A stretch of 64,000 nucleotides of DNA, from contig NAVB01000134.1 in the NCBI GenBank assembly GCA_002179805.1, positions 1 through 64,000 of the forward strand, in the 5' to 3' direction. This DNA is from Acanthamoeba lenticulata (lineage: Eukaryota > Discosea > Longamoebia > Acanthamoebidae). Position 1 is the first letter of the stretch, and every line of letters begins with the position of its first letter. A model generated the notes under the pieces. The model had not been told where the DNA came from. It did no database searches and saw only the letters and a list, made by a program, of their open reading frames with translations. Both the position numbers and the translations under genes were made by a program. Positions 10,912 through 22,910 of the stretch are shown piece by piece.

Positions 10912-13900
10912 ATGAAGCGAAGTTGCAGCACGTTGCGTGGCGTTTTGCGTCCTTCGATCCGTTTTCCTTTACGCTGCAGCACCGCTCTTGAGCACCTGCG
11001 CAGCCCAATCCCGCTCATTTCTTCACGAGTGGCCCCATCTTCAAATCGTGATCGCAGCCTGTCCTTTGGACGACGCCTCACAACAGCTGCCAGCACGACA
11101 GCACCAGACAGGAATCCGATATGGCTTGCTGACTACAAGCCATACCCTTATGCTGTGGACGACGTGCACCTGACCTTCCACCTCGAGCAAGCTGGCACCA
11201 CCGTGAGTTCGGTGCTCCACCTTCGGTACATACCCTCCTCTACGCCTTTGACTTTGATCGCTGAGAACGAGCTTTCGTGCAGGCCCAACGCGTCCCTGCC
11301 AGGCACTGCTGGTGAGCTGCCGCCGATCGAGCTGGATGGCGGCCCGCCCAGCGACATGCAACTCCAAAGCGTGTCGCTTGACGGTGCGCGTCTTCAAGCC
11401 GGAGTAGACTATCAGGTATGTTTATCCACTGCAGCCTCCTTAGAGCTCTCTCAAAGTCTACCTGGCGCAGGTGGACAAAGACACTGGCAAGCTTCGCATC
11501 TCTCGTCGTCCGTCCAAGTCCACTACCTTCACTCTGGCAATCGAAACGGTTATCGACCCAAAGAACAACACTGCCCTAGAAGGTGAGGCCTACGCCTACT
11601 TTGCATGACGTCCTGTCCTTGTCCTGTTATTGAGCTTTCGCACGCCGATGATGGACGAACACCAACCCGACGCAGGTCTGTACCAATCGAACCAGATGTT
11701 TCTGACCCAGTGCGAAGCGGAAGGATTTCGACGCATCACCTACTTCCCGGATCGGCCGGACGTGCTTGCCCGGTACACCACGACCATCATCGCCGACAAG
11801 GCCAAGTTCCCCGTCCTCCTCTCCAACGGTACAGCTTCGAGGGCTGCGTTTCATGCGCTTCGACGCAATTACAAATCGCCCTACTGGTCTCACCTCGCAC
11901 CGCTGGCGATCTCCTGTGCAGGGAACCTGGTGGCGGAGGGCTCGCTCGAGGGCGGGAAGCACTGGGCCAAGTGGGAAGGTTCGGGCCGCTCCGTTTTCTC
12001 CCACTAGGAAGTTAAACTTGTTGGTGCTTACATGAAACCATCAGATCCCTATCCGAAGCCGGCCTACCTGTTTGCGTTAGTGGCGGGCCCGCTACAGCAC
12101 ATTGAGGAGACCTACACGACGGCCTTCTCCAAGCGACAGGTGACCATGCGCATCTACACGGAGCCGGAGAACATCAGCAAGGTCGACCACGCCATGCGGT
12201 CCCTGCGCCGGGCCATGAAGGTATGATGATAATGATGAAGACGATACGGCATGCCGTATGTCGACCAACACGTGTCTCTTATCACAGTGGGACGAAGACA
12301 AGTACGGACTCGAGTACGACTTGGCCAACCTGAATGTAGTCGCAACGAACGACTTCAACATGGGCGCCATGGAGAACAAGGGTATGTCGGAGGACTGGTT
12401 TATTTGGTATGTTGGTCGAGGTTCTCACACTCGCATCATATGACTTCCTTGATTCACATCAGGCCTCAACATTTTCAATAGTAAGTACCTCGTGGCTGAC
12501 CCGCGCACCGCCACTGACGACGATTTCCTGAACGTGGAGCGCGTCATCGGGCACGAGGTGCCACTTCCTTTTCCTCCCCTCGTTCTCTTTGTCCGCTGCT
12601 GACCCATCATCACATCATCTACTGTTCTCGGACTGCTCAGTATTTCCACAACTACACGGGCAACCGCGTGACCGTGCGGGACTGGTTCCAGCTGTCGCTC
12701 AAGGAAGGGCTTACCGTGTTCCGCGAGAATCAGTTCATGGCCCACCACCACAGCCTGGCCGTGCAGCGGATCAACGAGGTCAGCACCCTCCGTAACGCCC
12801 AGTTCCGCGAGGATGCGGGTCCGATGGCCCACTCGGTCCGGCCGGCGTCCTACATCGACATCTCCAACTTTTACACGACAACAATCTACGAGAAGGGCGC
12901 CGAAGTTGTTGGAATGCTGCACACGCTGCTGGGCGATGACACGTTCACGCGCGGCGTGCAGACCTACTTGCGCGAGAACGACGGCAAGGTACCTTGTCCG
13001 CTCCCCTTCCTGGCGGTAGAAGCCAACACACAACAAACGCGTCCTCGACCAGGCGGCCACCGTAGAGGACTTTGTGCGGGCGATGGAGAAGGAGAGCGGG
13101 CGGTCGCTCGCGCAGTTCTACCGCTGGTGCGTGCCTGTGTCTGCTTGCCCACGCGGGATCCAGCCCGGCCTGGACTGATCGGCCTGGCGGCTGTGTTTGG
13201 TTGTGGTGGGAGGCACAGGTATGACCAAGCGGGCACGCCCACGTTGGCCGTGGTAAACGAGGCCTTCGACGAGCGCGCACGGCAGTACAAGCTGACGCTG
13301 GCCCAGTCGGTGCCTTCCACGCCCGGCCAACCGGCCATGACCAAGAAGCCTTTCCTCATCCCCGTCACCATGGGCCTCCTCGACTGGTACTTCCTCTTTC
13401 AATATGCGATACTCCACGTCGGTCGCTTGCCTGGCCTCAAAGCAGCGCTTTCCCATGTACACGCGCGCACCAGGAACGGGCATCCGATCCAGAGCCAGCT
13501 GAGCGACAGCGACCAGGCCACCGCGAGTCACACGCTTGAACTCACCGAGCCCCAGCAGACTTTTGTCTTCAACAACGTGGACAACATGCCCGTGCTGTCG
13601 CCTCTTCGGCACTTCTCGGCTCCGGTCAAGCTCGCGCATCGGTGCGCCCTCTCAGCCCACGATGGACCATCATGGGTCGCATGCGGATTGGCGTACGGCG
13701 GGATGTTCACTCGTGCTGTGGTGGTAATGGCAGACAAAGCAAGGAGGACCGCCTGCTGGTGCTGCAACGCGACACAGACCCGTTCAACCGGTGGGAGAGC
13801 GGGCAGCACCTAGCCCTCGAGGCCGCGCTGGCTCTCATCGACCAGACCGCTTCCACCACCGAAGTGGACCACGCCAAGGTCGATCCGCAGTTTGTGGAGG

Positions 13901-15433
13901 CCGTCGGCGCCGTGCTTCAGTCCATCCTTGACGGTTCGTAAAACGCCCCGGAGCAGTGTTCCCCCAAATGAGCTTGATTGTCTGATCTATCGACCTCTCC
14001 TCGTACAGACCCTCGACCGTCCATGGCCGACAACGCCTTCCTCGCGCGGCTGCTGAGCCTGCCCTCCGAGTCCTACATCGGCCAGCAGATGACCGCACGT
14101 TCCTCCACACTAGTTCTTTCCTTCCCCCTCCGCCCTTGTTGGCCTAACGTTGGGCTTGTGGGCATACACGTATGCAGGAGCTCGACGTCGTGCGCGTGCA
14201 CAAGGCCCGGCGGGCGCTGAAGACAGTGATCGGGGCTCAACACCACAGACGCCTCATTGCCGTACGCGATCCCGTTCTGTTCTCTGCTTTCTTCTCTCTT
14301 TGTGTCGATCTTCTCTGGGTTGCTCATCGGTCTCTTCGCCATCAACAGCTGTACCACAAGTACCACGTGCCTGTGCCGATTGACTTCAACGACGAGCCAG
14401 GTAGGAGCCCAGGCCCTGAGATGAAGCATCGCGCTTGATTGACTTGGGACACACGGCGTAACACTCATACCGATGGGGGGGTTGAAGGGCGGGGCGGACG
14501 CGAGCTCAAGAACGTGGCGCTGGACTACCTCCTCCACGGCAACCTCCTTCAGCAAGGCAGCACCGACGCCGCCGCGCTGTGCATGCAGCAATTCGAACAA
14601 GCGGCCAACATGACCGACAAGTACGGCTTTATATCTCTAAATTTTAATTCTTTTAACAAAAAACTAATAAATGTTGTAATTGCGTGTGTGCAGGTTGGCG
14701 GCGCTGACGATGCTGGCGCACATGCCCCACACCCAGTGGGAAGCGGCCAAGGCCCTCGACCACTTTGTCAAAGAGTGGGGCCACGACCTGCTCCTCATGA
14801 ACAAGTGGTTCCGGATCCAGGCCACGGGTTCCTTCCGCCTTGCCCCTCACATAACCATGACCGGATGCTTAACACACACTCCCCCACGATTCGTTTTCAT
14901 GAGCAGCGCCGTCGCTCGACCGGACGCTCTACACGGTGAAGGAGCTCACCAAGCACCCGCTCTACCACCCCAAGAACCCCAACAACATCTACGCGCTCGT
15001 GGGTGGCTTCGTCATGGGCAACCAGGTTCGTTTGCTGCTTGCACCATCGCCATTCCTCCGGTGATTTTTGATTGTGACGACGATGAGGATTGTTCCGTGC
15101 AGTATGCGTTCCACGGCGCGCCGGAGCAGAGCTACGCCTTCCTTGGGTCGCAGATCACGCAGCTCAACACGGTCAACCCGCAGGTGCGTGGCGTCCTCCA
15201 CCTCGTACGCATGATGGCCTGGCGTTGGTGATGACTATCATTTGGATCCATATCCTATACAGGTTGCGGCGCGCCTGCTCAAGGCCATGGAGGACGTCGT
15301 GCGGCTCCCGCAGCACAACCGCGAGGCGGCTGCGACGCAGCTCCAGATCCTGATGGACATGCCGGGCCTCTCCAAGGAGGTCTACGAGGTCGCCCTCCGC
15401 TGCCACCGCGCGGCCACCGGGACGTCGCAGTAA
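10912..15433 (+). CDS. pepN: Aminopeptidase N, M1 family, bacterial PepN type, probably mitochondrial
   Basis: Twenty-one exons splice to 983 aa. The N-terminus ([15 protein letters not shown]...) is Arg/Ser-rich with no acidic residue for about 27 positions and looks like a mitochondrial presequence. The enzyme then follows E. coli PepN closely: [28 protein letters not shown], the substrate motif GAMENKG (12364-12381), and the zinc site HEYFH...KEGLT (12552-12713, HEXXH-18-E). The C-terminal DUF3458-like half carries [23 protein letters not shown] and [12 protein letters not shown]. The enzyme removes N-terminal residues from peptides. Introns are 50-100 bp; one splits the HE|YFH zinc motif (12557/12641). 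One junction (14094/14178) works only with a GC-AG intron. Acceptors at 13734 and 14488 are the best of several choices. Confidence 0.93.
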
Positions 15434-15468
15434 CAACAACAACAACAAGAAGAACAACAACAAGAAGC
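15432..15468 (+). repeat. CAA/GAA microsatellite
   Basis: A (CAA)n tract with GAA interruptions starts at the aminopeptidase stop codon. It fills most of the 61-bp gap before the convergent kinase gene's stop at 15495. It lies in the 3' UTR of one or both genes. Confidence 0.7.
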
Positions 15469-15494
15469 ACTCTTCTTGAAATCGCTTGGCCAAC

Positions 15495-18457
15495 TCACTC
15501 AGGGGCGCCAGTGACGTCTCCTCCGGCCACCGGCTGGCTGGAGGCGGGCAAAGGAGCAGGAGCAGGAGGAAGAGGAGGAGCCATCAGCGATGCGAAGAAC
15601 GGGTGGGTGAGCGCTTGGCTGGCGGTTGGACGGGCTTGCGGATCAGGTTGCAGCAGGGCGTGGATGAGCTCGTCGCCGGCTGTGTTGAACGGAGCCCAGA
15701 GATGCTGGTCTGTGAAGCGCTCCTGACACCCGCGCCGCTCTCGTGCTCGCCTGTGGCGCTTCCGCTTTCTGTTGCTGCTGTTGTCGTCGTCGTTCTCTGT
15801 TGCTGGCCAGCCAGCCCTTGTGCAAATGGGCCCACAGCTGAGGAAGAAGAAGAAGAAGAAGCAAAAGGTGAGCAGCATGTGAGGAGCCCTCTTCATCGCA
15901 TGAGTACCCATTCCTTGCCATCTGGCGCTGCTTCTTGTCTTCGATGTGCAGCTGCCTCCGTCGTCACGCAGCTCGTCAGAATCTATCCTCCCATAAGAAA
16001 AGAGCTGTTGTGTAGAGGAGGACGCACAAGCTTGTGAAGCAGCACGCCAGCGCTCCACATGTCACCCGCTGCTGAGTTCCTGCCTTCGGGCGGCAGGTAC
16101 CCCGGTGTGCCGTCAAAGTGCTCCTTGATCTCCTTCATAGGTGGGGTGCACCATTGATTGCTGTGCTTCTTCATGATGAAACTGGCCATTCGTACCGCAG
16201 GAGTATGTTGGTCCTTGGCAAACCCAAAGTCGATCAGCGTGCCGCACTTGCGTTCAGCATGCCACAGCATATTCCCGCGAGAGACGTCGCTGTGCACAAT
16301 GCCTACCGAGTGGCAGTACGCCAGCGCCTGCACAGTTGAGGTCATGACCCGGTCCTCCCTTCATCCAGAAGAGAATGGAAGGATGTTCGCACAAGAAACA
16401 GATGGCGGCAATAGATCAGCACTTCTTCTGGCGTCTCTGGGTCTGGCCGGTCCACCTGCAATCGTCCAAACAACCAGTCAGACTCAACTCCTTCCCACTA
16501 GAAGGGCATGATGGTGAACCAATTCCACAACATCAACGACCAGCACTGATGGCTTGTGCTCGAAGCCCAGGTTGGTGCTCTCACAACTGGCCAACAGCTT
16601 CACTGTGTGCTTGCGCCCACCTGGCCGACGCCAAGTGAGTGTTGGAGGAAGAAGAAACGACACTTACAGAGAGACATCGGTACCAAGACGCGAGAGGATG
16701 CGTTCTTCATTCCGAAACAGTGCCCTGGACATGCTGCCACTGCCGGTCGCTTTCACAACCACTGCTTGACCGTGCATGGCGCCCATCAAAATCCATGTCT
16801 GTGCCTTGTTTCTCGCCAAACAAGTCAGCACACGTTCCTCTGCATGCGACGCTGGCAGAGGTACCAGGCCCACACTTGGACAGCTGTCGGACTTCTGAAG
16901 CACCTGGGATATGTCCACTTCGAGGCTGACGGTCGCAGACGGCGCCCCTTCATCATTGTGACTTGGGGTGTTCTTGTTGTCGGACGTGCTGCTGTTTTGG
17001 TCGTGGTTGCCCTGGCTGTTGGCCTCACCAGAATCGTCACGGCCTCTGTAAGGTCTTATATCGGCCAGTAAGGATGGGCTGATCTTGCTGGCCAGCTTTG
17101 GGTTGCGGTAGGCCTCAGGGACGATCTCCTTCCCCTCTGTTGACAAGTCCCACAACTTGGTCATGACCTCTTTGTGCAGTCGTACGCCGACCTTGGCCAT
17201 GTAGTTGAGAGCGACAAGCATCATCTTGATCTGGTCAAGTGGCTCAAAGAGGTCGCACAACCAGGGGAGGTCGATGAAGACAAACTTGTTCTGGAGAAGA
17301 GGTTCGCGCCAAGTGATGTAGTAGCGAACCTCCCTTGTGTTGGACACCTGCATGCTTAAGAACCAGAAACGGTCATGTGGATGCGTTGGTGAGGGTGCAG
17401 CCTCAAGGAATTGGAAGTCCTCAAGTGGCTGCTTCTTCTTGGCTTGGGTGTGGTGATCATTGACCACTTCGTGGCCCTTGTTGATTGGCAGTGGTAGAGG
17501 AATGCAGTTGTAACTGCACCACTCATGGTAATGGTGGATGGAGATCATGCTGATGTAAGCTAACTTGCAAAGATCTTGATGTGCATCATTGCTTGAAAGC
17601 TCCTGTGAATGAATGAGGTTACTGCTTGGCTGTGGTTGAGAAACACACACATACCTCAACATAAAATGGCAGAAAGGCTTTTTGTGAATATCCAGGCCAG
17701 TGGTGTGTGTTCTTGATTGCAAGGGCTAGCATAAACCCCACCACACCATCAGTACACAGCTTTGTTGGCCATTGCTCATCAGCCAAAGAAGGTGGCCGAA
17801 TCATGTAGCCACTGCATTGTTCATCGTTTGCAACGATTGTGAGTACACATAATGGGCTTTGATGGCTTACCTGCGATTAGAGAAAACGATGTCGCTGTCC
17901 ATTAAGGTAGTGTTCAACCTTGCTACTAAACCTGTAGTAGAAAAAGGAACAACTGTGTCTTTCTGCTCTGATTTGAGAGTAAACTGATGGAGCCCTTCTG
18001 GGTGACGGGAGGGCTGCCAGAGGTCAAACAGGCCTTGAGCACAAAAGATCTGACTCCACCAATCATGTTGCTGCCACACAAAGGGTCAGGACAGGAAGTG
18101 ATCATGTGTCGTGTGCGCGGACCTGGTCTGGCGACAGCCATTCTTGCCATTCCCTGCTGCCTGTTGGCCAGGTTGGATAGAGCCTTTGAATTCTATTTGT
18201 GAGTTCCTTTTTTGCTGTATCCTTAGTTTCTCATTACCTCGTGTTAATGAAGGTGGACGTACCTTTGGCATGAAGCACACTCTCTCATCCAGCAGAAACG
18301 TTCCTACCGCCTCAGCAAACTTCTCCGCGTGTGGTGTAAAGAAAGTTGCAGCCGCAGGAACAACCCAAGGAGACATTTGCGTACGCGAAAAGTTCAGTAC
18401 GACGCTAAGGTTCGCGATCTCGATAGGCGTGATGCTATGTTGCGTTGAACGCGACAT
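15495..18457 (-). CDS. Divergent eukaryotic-type protein kinase with lineage-specific N-terminus
   Basis: About ten exons on the minus strand, starting at ATG 18457 and ending at TGA 15497-15495. The N-terminal ~400 residues (MSRSTQHS..., exons near 18457-18256, 18190-17880, 17815-17650, 17600-16690) match no family I recognise. The kinase lobe begins near 16780. The VAIK position is AVVVKA, the alpha-C Glu lies in RNEERILSRL, and KLLAS/VLVVDVVELV follow. The catalytic loop reads HSDVSRGN instead of HRDLKPEN, the magnesium motif is IDFGFAK, and the activation segment ends GTPGYLPPE (16345-16040). The end PDPQARPTASQALTHPFF is typical of subdomain XI. The catalytic Lys, Asp, Asn and DFG are all present, so activity is plausible. 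The N-terminal/kinase arrangement recalls Crinkler-like or fungal-type kinases, but that is only a guess. The internal exon ends are approximate. Confidence 0.7.
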
Positions 18458-18597
18458 CCTTGCCTCTTCAACCTGAATGGAGTCTGCCCCAAAATCCTTT
18501 CTTGGCCACAAGAAAAAGACAAAGAAAAGAAAAAGATGCGGAAACACAAAACGAAAACGAGAGAAGGGAAGAGAGAAGGACCTCGTGCATCCACCGC

Positions 18598-20739
18598 ATG
18601 GCGCCTCCACTCACACGAAGGCACTTAGGTTTGCTTTCTATTACCATGGTAAGCGCTTTGGTCATCTTTTGTTTACTCCACACGGAGGAGCGTTCGCCGC
18701 CAACCCCGCCCTCACCGCCAGTGGAGGCAAAGCTCCTCCACCTGTGGGTCGACGAACTAGCCGTAGTGCCTCGAGTATGTCACGTCCTCCGCGCACCTCT
18801 TGTTCCTCTTCTCTCCTCTCCTCTCTCTTTTTCTCTCCTTCGATCCATTCAAACGTCTCTGGCGGGACCCCGCCTGCAGGTCTACGAGCCCCGGTCGCTG
18901 TGGCCAGGACAGGCGACCAACCTGAGCGTGACCGACGTCTTTCTCGACCATCGGCCTGACCACAACCGGTTGCGCCATCTACCCGCTTTTATCTCACGCA
19001 ATGCTCCACTTTCGATTTCTTTTTATTTTTTTTTAATTATTTTTGTAATTTTATTTGCCCAGACGCCTGACCGTGCTCGCGTCGGGCAACTGGACCACCC
19101 TCACGACGCCCGACGCCTCTCTCTACTGCCGCTTTGGTGCAAAGCGTCTCCCCTTTCATCTTTTTTCCCGCTCGTCTGGCCCCGTAGTCTGACTCGTGTA
19201 GCGGCCATGACCCCTCCTGCAGCAAACGGGAAAGAGGTGCTGGCCCAGTACCAGCACGATCCGGCCCGTCGCGCGCACCTCCTCTCGTGTCCGCTTCCGC
19301 TCGACCGCGGTCTCGACGAGCAGCGCCAGGCCGGTGCTTTGAGCAACATCACCGTCGGGACCCACGGCACCGAGCTGCTTTTCATCAACCGCGTGCCCTA
19401 TTACCCGCCGGTCCCGCCTCACCGGGAGCCCTTCTACTTGAGCCTCTGCACCCGGTGCCCGCCGCCGCGTCTTCATCCTCATCGGCCCTCGTCATCATCA
19501 TCATCTCCATCATCGTCTTCATGGTCCTCATTGACGTTGTTGCTGCTGCTGCTGACTTGGCGCGCAGGATTTGGAGCGAATACGAGCTCCAGGCGACGCC
19601 GCAGTGGGTCGAGTACTACCTGCTTCTGGGCGTCCGCCACTTCTTCATCTACAACAGCATGCCCGACCACCTCCGCCCCCTCCACTTGCTGCGCAAATAC
19701 ATCGACCAGGGTCTCATCACCGTCGTGCAGTGGTGCGTCCACGCTGTGGCCAATCATCACCATCATCATCACCGAGGCGATGACGATGATGATGGTTGAT
19801 GGGTTCATTGCATTCTTTCACGACTGACTGATTCATTGGGGATCGGCAGGCACGTGCCGCTCTCCTACGAACCGAATCCGCAGCACCAGAACCACTGCCT
19901 CCATCGCTTCGCCAAGGCCACCTCGCGTTGGGTGATCGTGTGCGACGTCGATGACTACATCGTGCCCGTTCAGAGCGGTTCCGGCCTCCTCGCCCCCCCC
20001 CTCTGCCGTGACGCATGTAAGGCCTGATGCTGATCCACCACCAGACACGACGTTGATCACGCTCTTGAAGCAGTACGAAGAGACCGAGGACATCGGCGGG
20101 CTCCAGATGCTGAGCCACGTCTTCAGCGGCCAACGCACCGTCAAGGGCGAGTCCAACCTGTTGATCGACGTCTACCGCGAGAGGTCGGCACCTCGACTCC
20201 CTCACCACCATCACCATCGTCGTCCTCAATAATGTTTTCGACGATCACCACTCCAGCCCTCCCTCACGAGTTTGTGGTGCTGATACCGCATCGTCGACGA
20301 CACAGACCGCAGCAGCCCCCGACGACCGGGAGCAGGTTGATCCTGATCCCCTCGCGCGTGGATCTCACCACCACGCGCCAGATCGTTGTCGGTGGCCGAA
20401 GTAGGCCCGTTATGCCCGAAGTCTTGCGAGTGAATCGCTACATGGTGATCCCTCAAGAAGATCGACTTTTGGCCGACGCGGACCTCGTACGATTCTCTTC
20501 TCCTTCTGTGATCTCGAGTCCGATTTTGACCTCTCGTGTGTGTCTGGCAGATGGTGGACTCGTTGGTGGCGCAGCGCTATTCGCAGAGAATCTGCACGGC
20601 GCTGACGAAACGCGTCTACATGCAGCCGGACAGCCCTTGGGCGGGCGACAAGACCCTTTTGGCCCACAAAACGCGTGTTTGTCCAACCTCGACCGAACCT
20701 AGAGATGCTGAACACCGCCTTGATGCTAATTCAACTTGA
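18598..20739 (+). CDS. Type II membrane glycosyltransferase, GT92/DUF23-like
   Basis: Nine exons (18598-18774, 18880-18968, 19063-19136, 19223-19454, 19568-19732, 19850-19977, 20045-20183, 20306-20486, 20551-20739) give 457 aa. A short basic tail (MAPPLTRRH) precedes one transmembrane helix at about residues 10-28, the type II topology of Golgi transferases. The catalytic region has WVEYYLLLGVRHFFIYN, then QNHCLHRFAKATSRWVIVCDVDDYIVP with a DVDD/DXD metal motif. After this comes LLIDVYRERP and a basic block (RPVMPEVLRVNRYMV). This matches the order of motifs in GT92/DUF23 enzymes. The sugar and acceptor are unknown. The gene is divergent from the kinase gene; the ATGs are 140 bp apart. Confidence 0.8.
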
Positions 20740-20742
20740 ATT

Positions 20743-20748
20743 AATAAA
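20743..20748 (+). terminator. Poly(A) signal AATAAA after GT92-like gene
   Basis: AATAAA lies 4 bp after the TGA at 20737-20739, in an AT-rich stretch between two convergent genes whose stops are 67 bp apart. The opposing transcripts must overlap or end almost at once. Confidence 0.5.
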
Positions 20749-20806
20749 TCTATTTAAAAATTATATACACAATAATAGAAAGTCACAGGTTTTGTTGGCT
20801 CTCTCT

Positions 20807-22578
20807 TCACTGGCCCATGCGGGCGTCGTGCGTTGGGCGGGCCGTGCTCGTCGTCTCGTCGGACGAGAGGAGGTGGTAGCCGTGGTTGCTCGTGGAGGCG
20901 CCCTCGCGCAGGTCGACCCGCATGTTCCACGGGATGAAGGTGGTCTTGTCGCCCGCGGCCTCGACGATCTCGCGCGTGGCGCGCATGATGGCCAGCTGCC
21001 TCGCCAGCTCCGAGTCGGTCTGCAGGCGCGCGCCCTTGGCCCGCTGCTCGGCCGTGTAGAGCTCGGCATCGGCCTTGATACGGGCCTCCTGGGCCTCACC
21101 TTGCGCCTTCTGGATGCCCGTCTGCGCCTGCGCCGTGATGTTGGCCCTGTTGGAGGCCGTCTGCAGCTTGTTGGAGGCGCGCTGCGTCAGCAAGTTGCGG
21201 AGCGCCGCGTCGTGGAACTCTAGCTTCTCGATGCTCATGTCCATCAGCACCACGCCCCAGGTCGTGACGTAGTCCTTGAGCTCGGCCATGAAGGCCTCGC
21301 GCACGACCTCGCTGAAGAGCTTGGGCGCAACGAGCCTGTCCTTGCCCTTGCTCTTGCGGAAGGCTGCGCTGCCCACGCCCAGCTCGCGCTCGTCGATCTC
21401 GGCCTCGTCGTCATCCGAGCCGACTCCCGGGTCGAGCAGGGACTCGTGCCTCATGGAGGGCAGCGTGGGCGCGATCTCGTCGAGCGAGTGGTGGAGGAAG
21501 ATCGACGTCACCAGCGCCTCGGCCTTCTCGAACAGCGCCTCGCTCACGCTGCGCACGTCCTGTGTGTTGTTTAAGGCAGAAGAGGTGAGCTTGGCTGGAC
21601 GCTTCCTCAATGACGACTCTTCTTGGGCGGACGTACTCGGTAGGCGCGAACGGGGTCGTCGATACGGTAGGTGATGATGACGTTGACCATGATGGCAATG
21701 CCGTCGTTGGTGTTGACCTTGAGCGGCTCGAGCCGGCGCACCTGCTCCTGCACGGAGACAAACTCCTGGAACCTGAACGTGGGCGACGTGCGCACGTGCA
21801 AGCCCGGCAGGAGCACTTCGAGCTTGCCCGTGTCGTAGGCGATGCCCACCTGGCCCTCGTTGACGATCATGCGCTTGATGGGTCCGAGCTCGACGTAGGG
21901 GCTCCCGATGTCCTTGGCCTCTTGGTAGACGTGAGGCGCGACGAGGATGTGGCGTCCGGGCTCGAGGAGGATGGTCTCTCCGTTCTTCCAGCTCAAGCCC
22001 AGTTGGCCCTGTTTTTGTTGTTGGCACACAAGAGAGACCGGATCAGGTTTCAGGATCCACAAGGTCTGGCCACAAGAGGTGATGAAAGCTGCGGCACCTT
22101 CTTGATGATGACGATGGTGAGCGGGCCAAAGCGGATCAGCTCGTCGTTGATCGACCGCTGTTCGACAAAACTGTGCAGCGGTGAAAGGAGCACGTAGCGC
22201 CCAGGCCGGAGAATGACCGGCTGGCCGTTGTCCAGAGTCAAGCCCATGGAGCCCTCTTCGATAAGCTGCATCTTACCGAAGACGTACAGGGCACCTGCAA
22301 GTGAATGGTCAGCCCCAGCTCCGGAGATATCTGGGGGTGAGGAAAGCGGTGAGCGAACCGACGCCAGTGGCGGCAACCAGCCCAACGCCAAGCGAGTTGC
22401 AACCGGTTGGCCGGTGCACGAAGCCCATGTCATCCAACGCGTCCAGCAGACTGACGCCCTCTTCTATCATGGTGTTGGTCGAGGTGTAGCTTTTCAGGTC
22501 ATTGCCCCCAACGCCTCCGGAACCTCCAGCGTGGAGACACTTATAACTGCTCGATTGCGCGTCACTGTTGATGCTCAT
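20807..22578 (-). CDS. SPFH/band-7 protein with tandem N-terminal repeats (vacuolin-like?)
   Basis: Four exons (22578-22359, 22294-22098, 22008-21637, 21559-20807) give 513 aa. Residues ~90-230 contain three related units, each a Gly-hydrophobic strand, a 'PG-R/L-Y/H' turn and a 'GP-I/L' or 'SP' strand: MGLTLDNGQPVILRPGRY, LGLSWKNGETILLEPGRH and VGIAYDTGKLEVLLPGLH. An SPFH domain follows (VNTNDGIAIMVNVIITYRI, DDPVRAYR, WGVVLMDMSIEKLEF). The C-terminal helical coiled coil is Ala/Gln/Glu-rich (ANITAQAQTGIQKAQGE). Proteins of this class oligomerise on membranes. Dictyostelium vacuolins, which coat post-lysosomes, are the closest functional analogy I can suggest. No transmembrane helix is obvious. 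Confidence 0.75.
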
Positions 22579-22728
22579 GGTTGTCGTCGTTGTGGGTAAA
22601 ATGGCGTTACATGCCTCCTTTTTGTATGCGCCAAACCGGTTGGAAAACGCGAAAGAAAACCTCTCACCCGAAGAAGCAGGTGAAAAAGCACTTTGCCTCA
22701 CTGAACATTTCCTTGACCCTGTTTTGCA

Positions 22729-22770
22729 ATTCATTTCGATAACGAACGAAACATTCATTTCGATAACGAA
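22729..22770. repeat. Duplicated 18-bp element in divergent promoter
   Basis: The word ATTCATTTCGATAACGAA occurs at 22729-22746 and again at 22753-22770, a 24-bp period. It lies between the SPFH gene (ATG at 22578, minus) and the coiled-coil WH2 gene (ATG at 22911, plus). The identical copies suggest a duplicated regulator site. Confidence 0.6.
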
Positions 22771-22910
22771 ACAAATTTCGCTCCCTCTTGTAATTGGCGT
22801 GTAAATTAAATGCGTGCCCTTGGCCCTCTGCAACGCGTTGGGCGAGGGCACAGTGCGCACTAGCGCCCCAAGAGTTCGGTAGCCCTCTTCCCACACCGCG
22901 CCACGCACAG

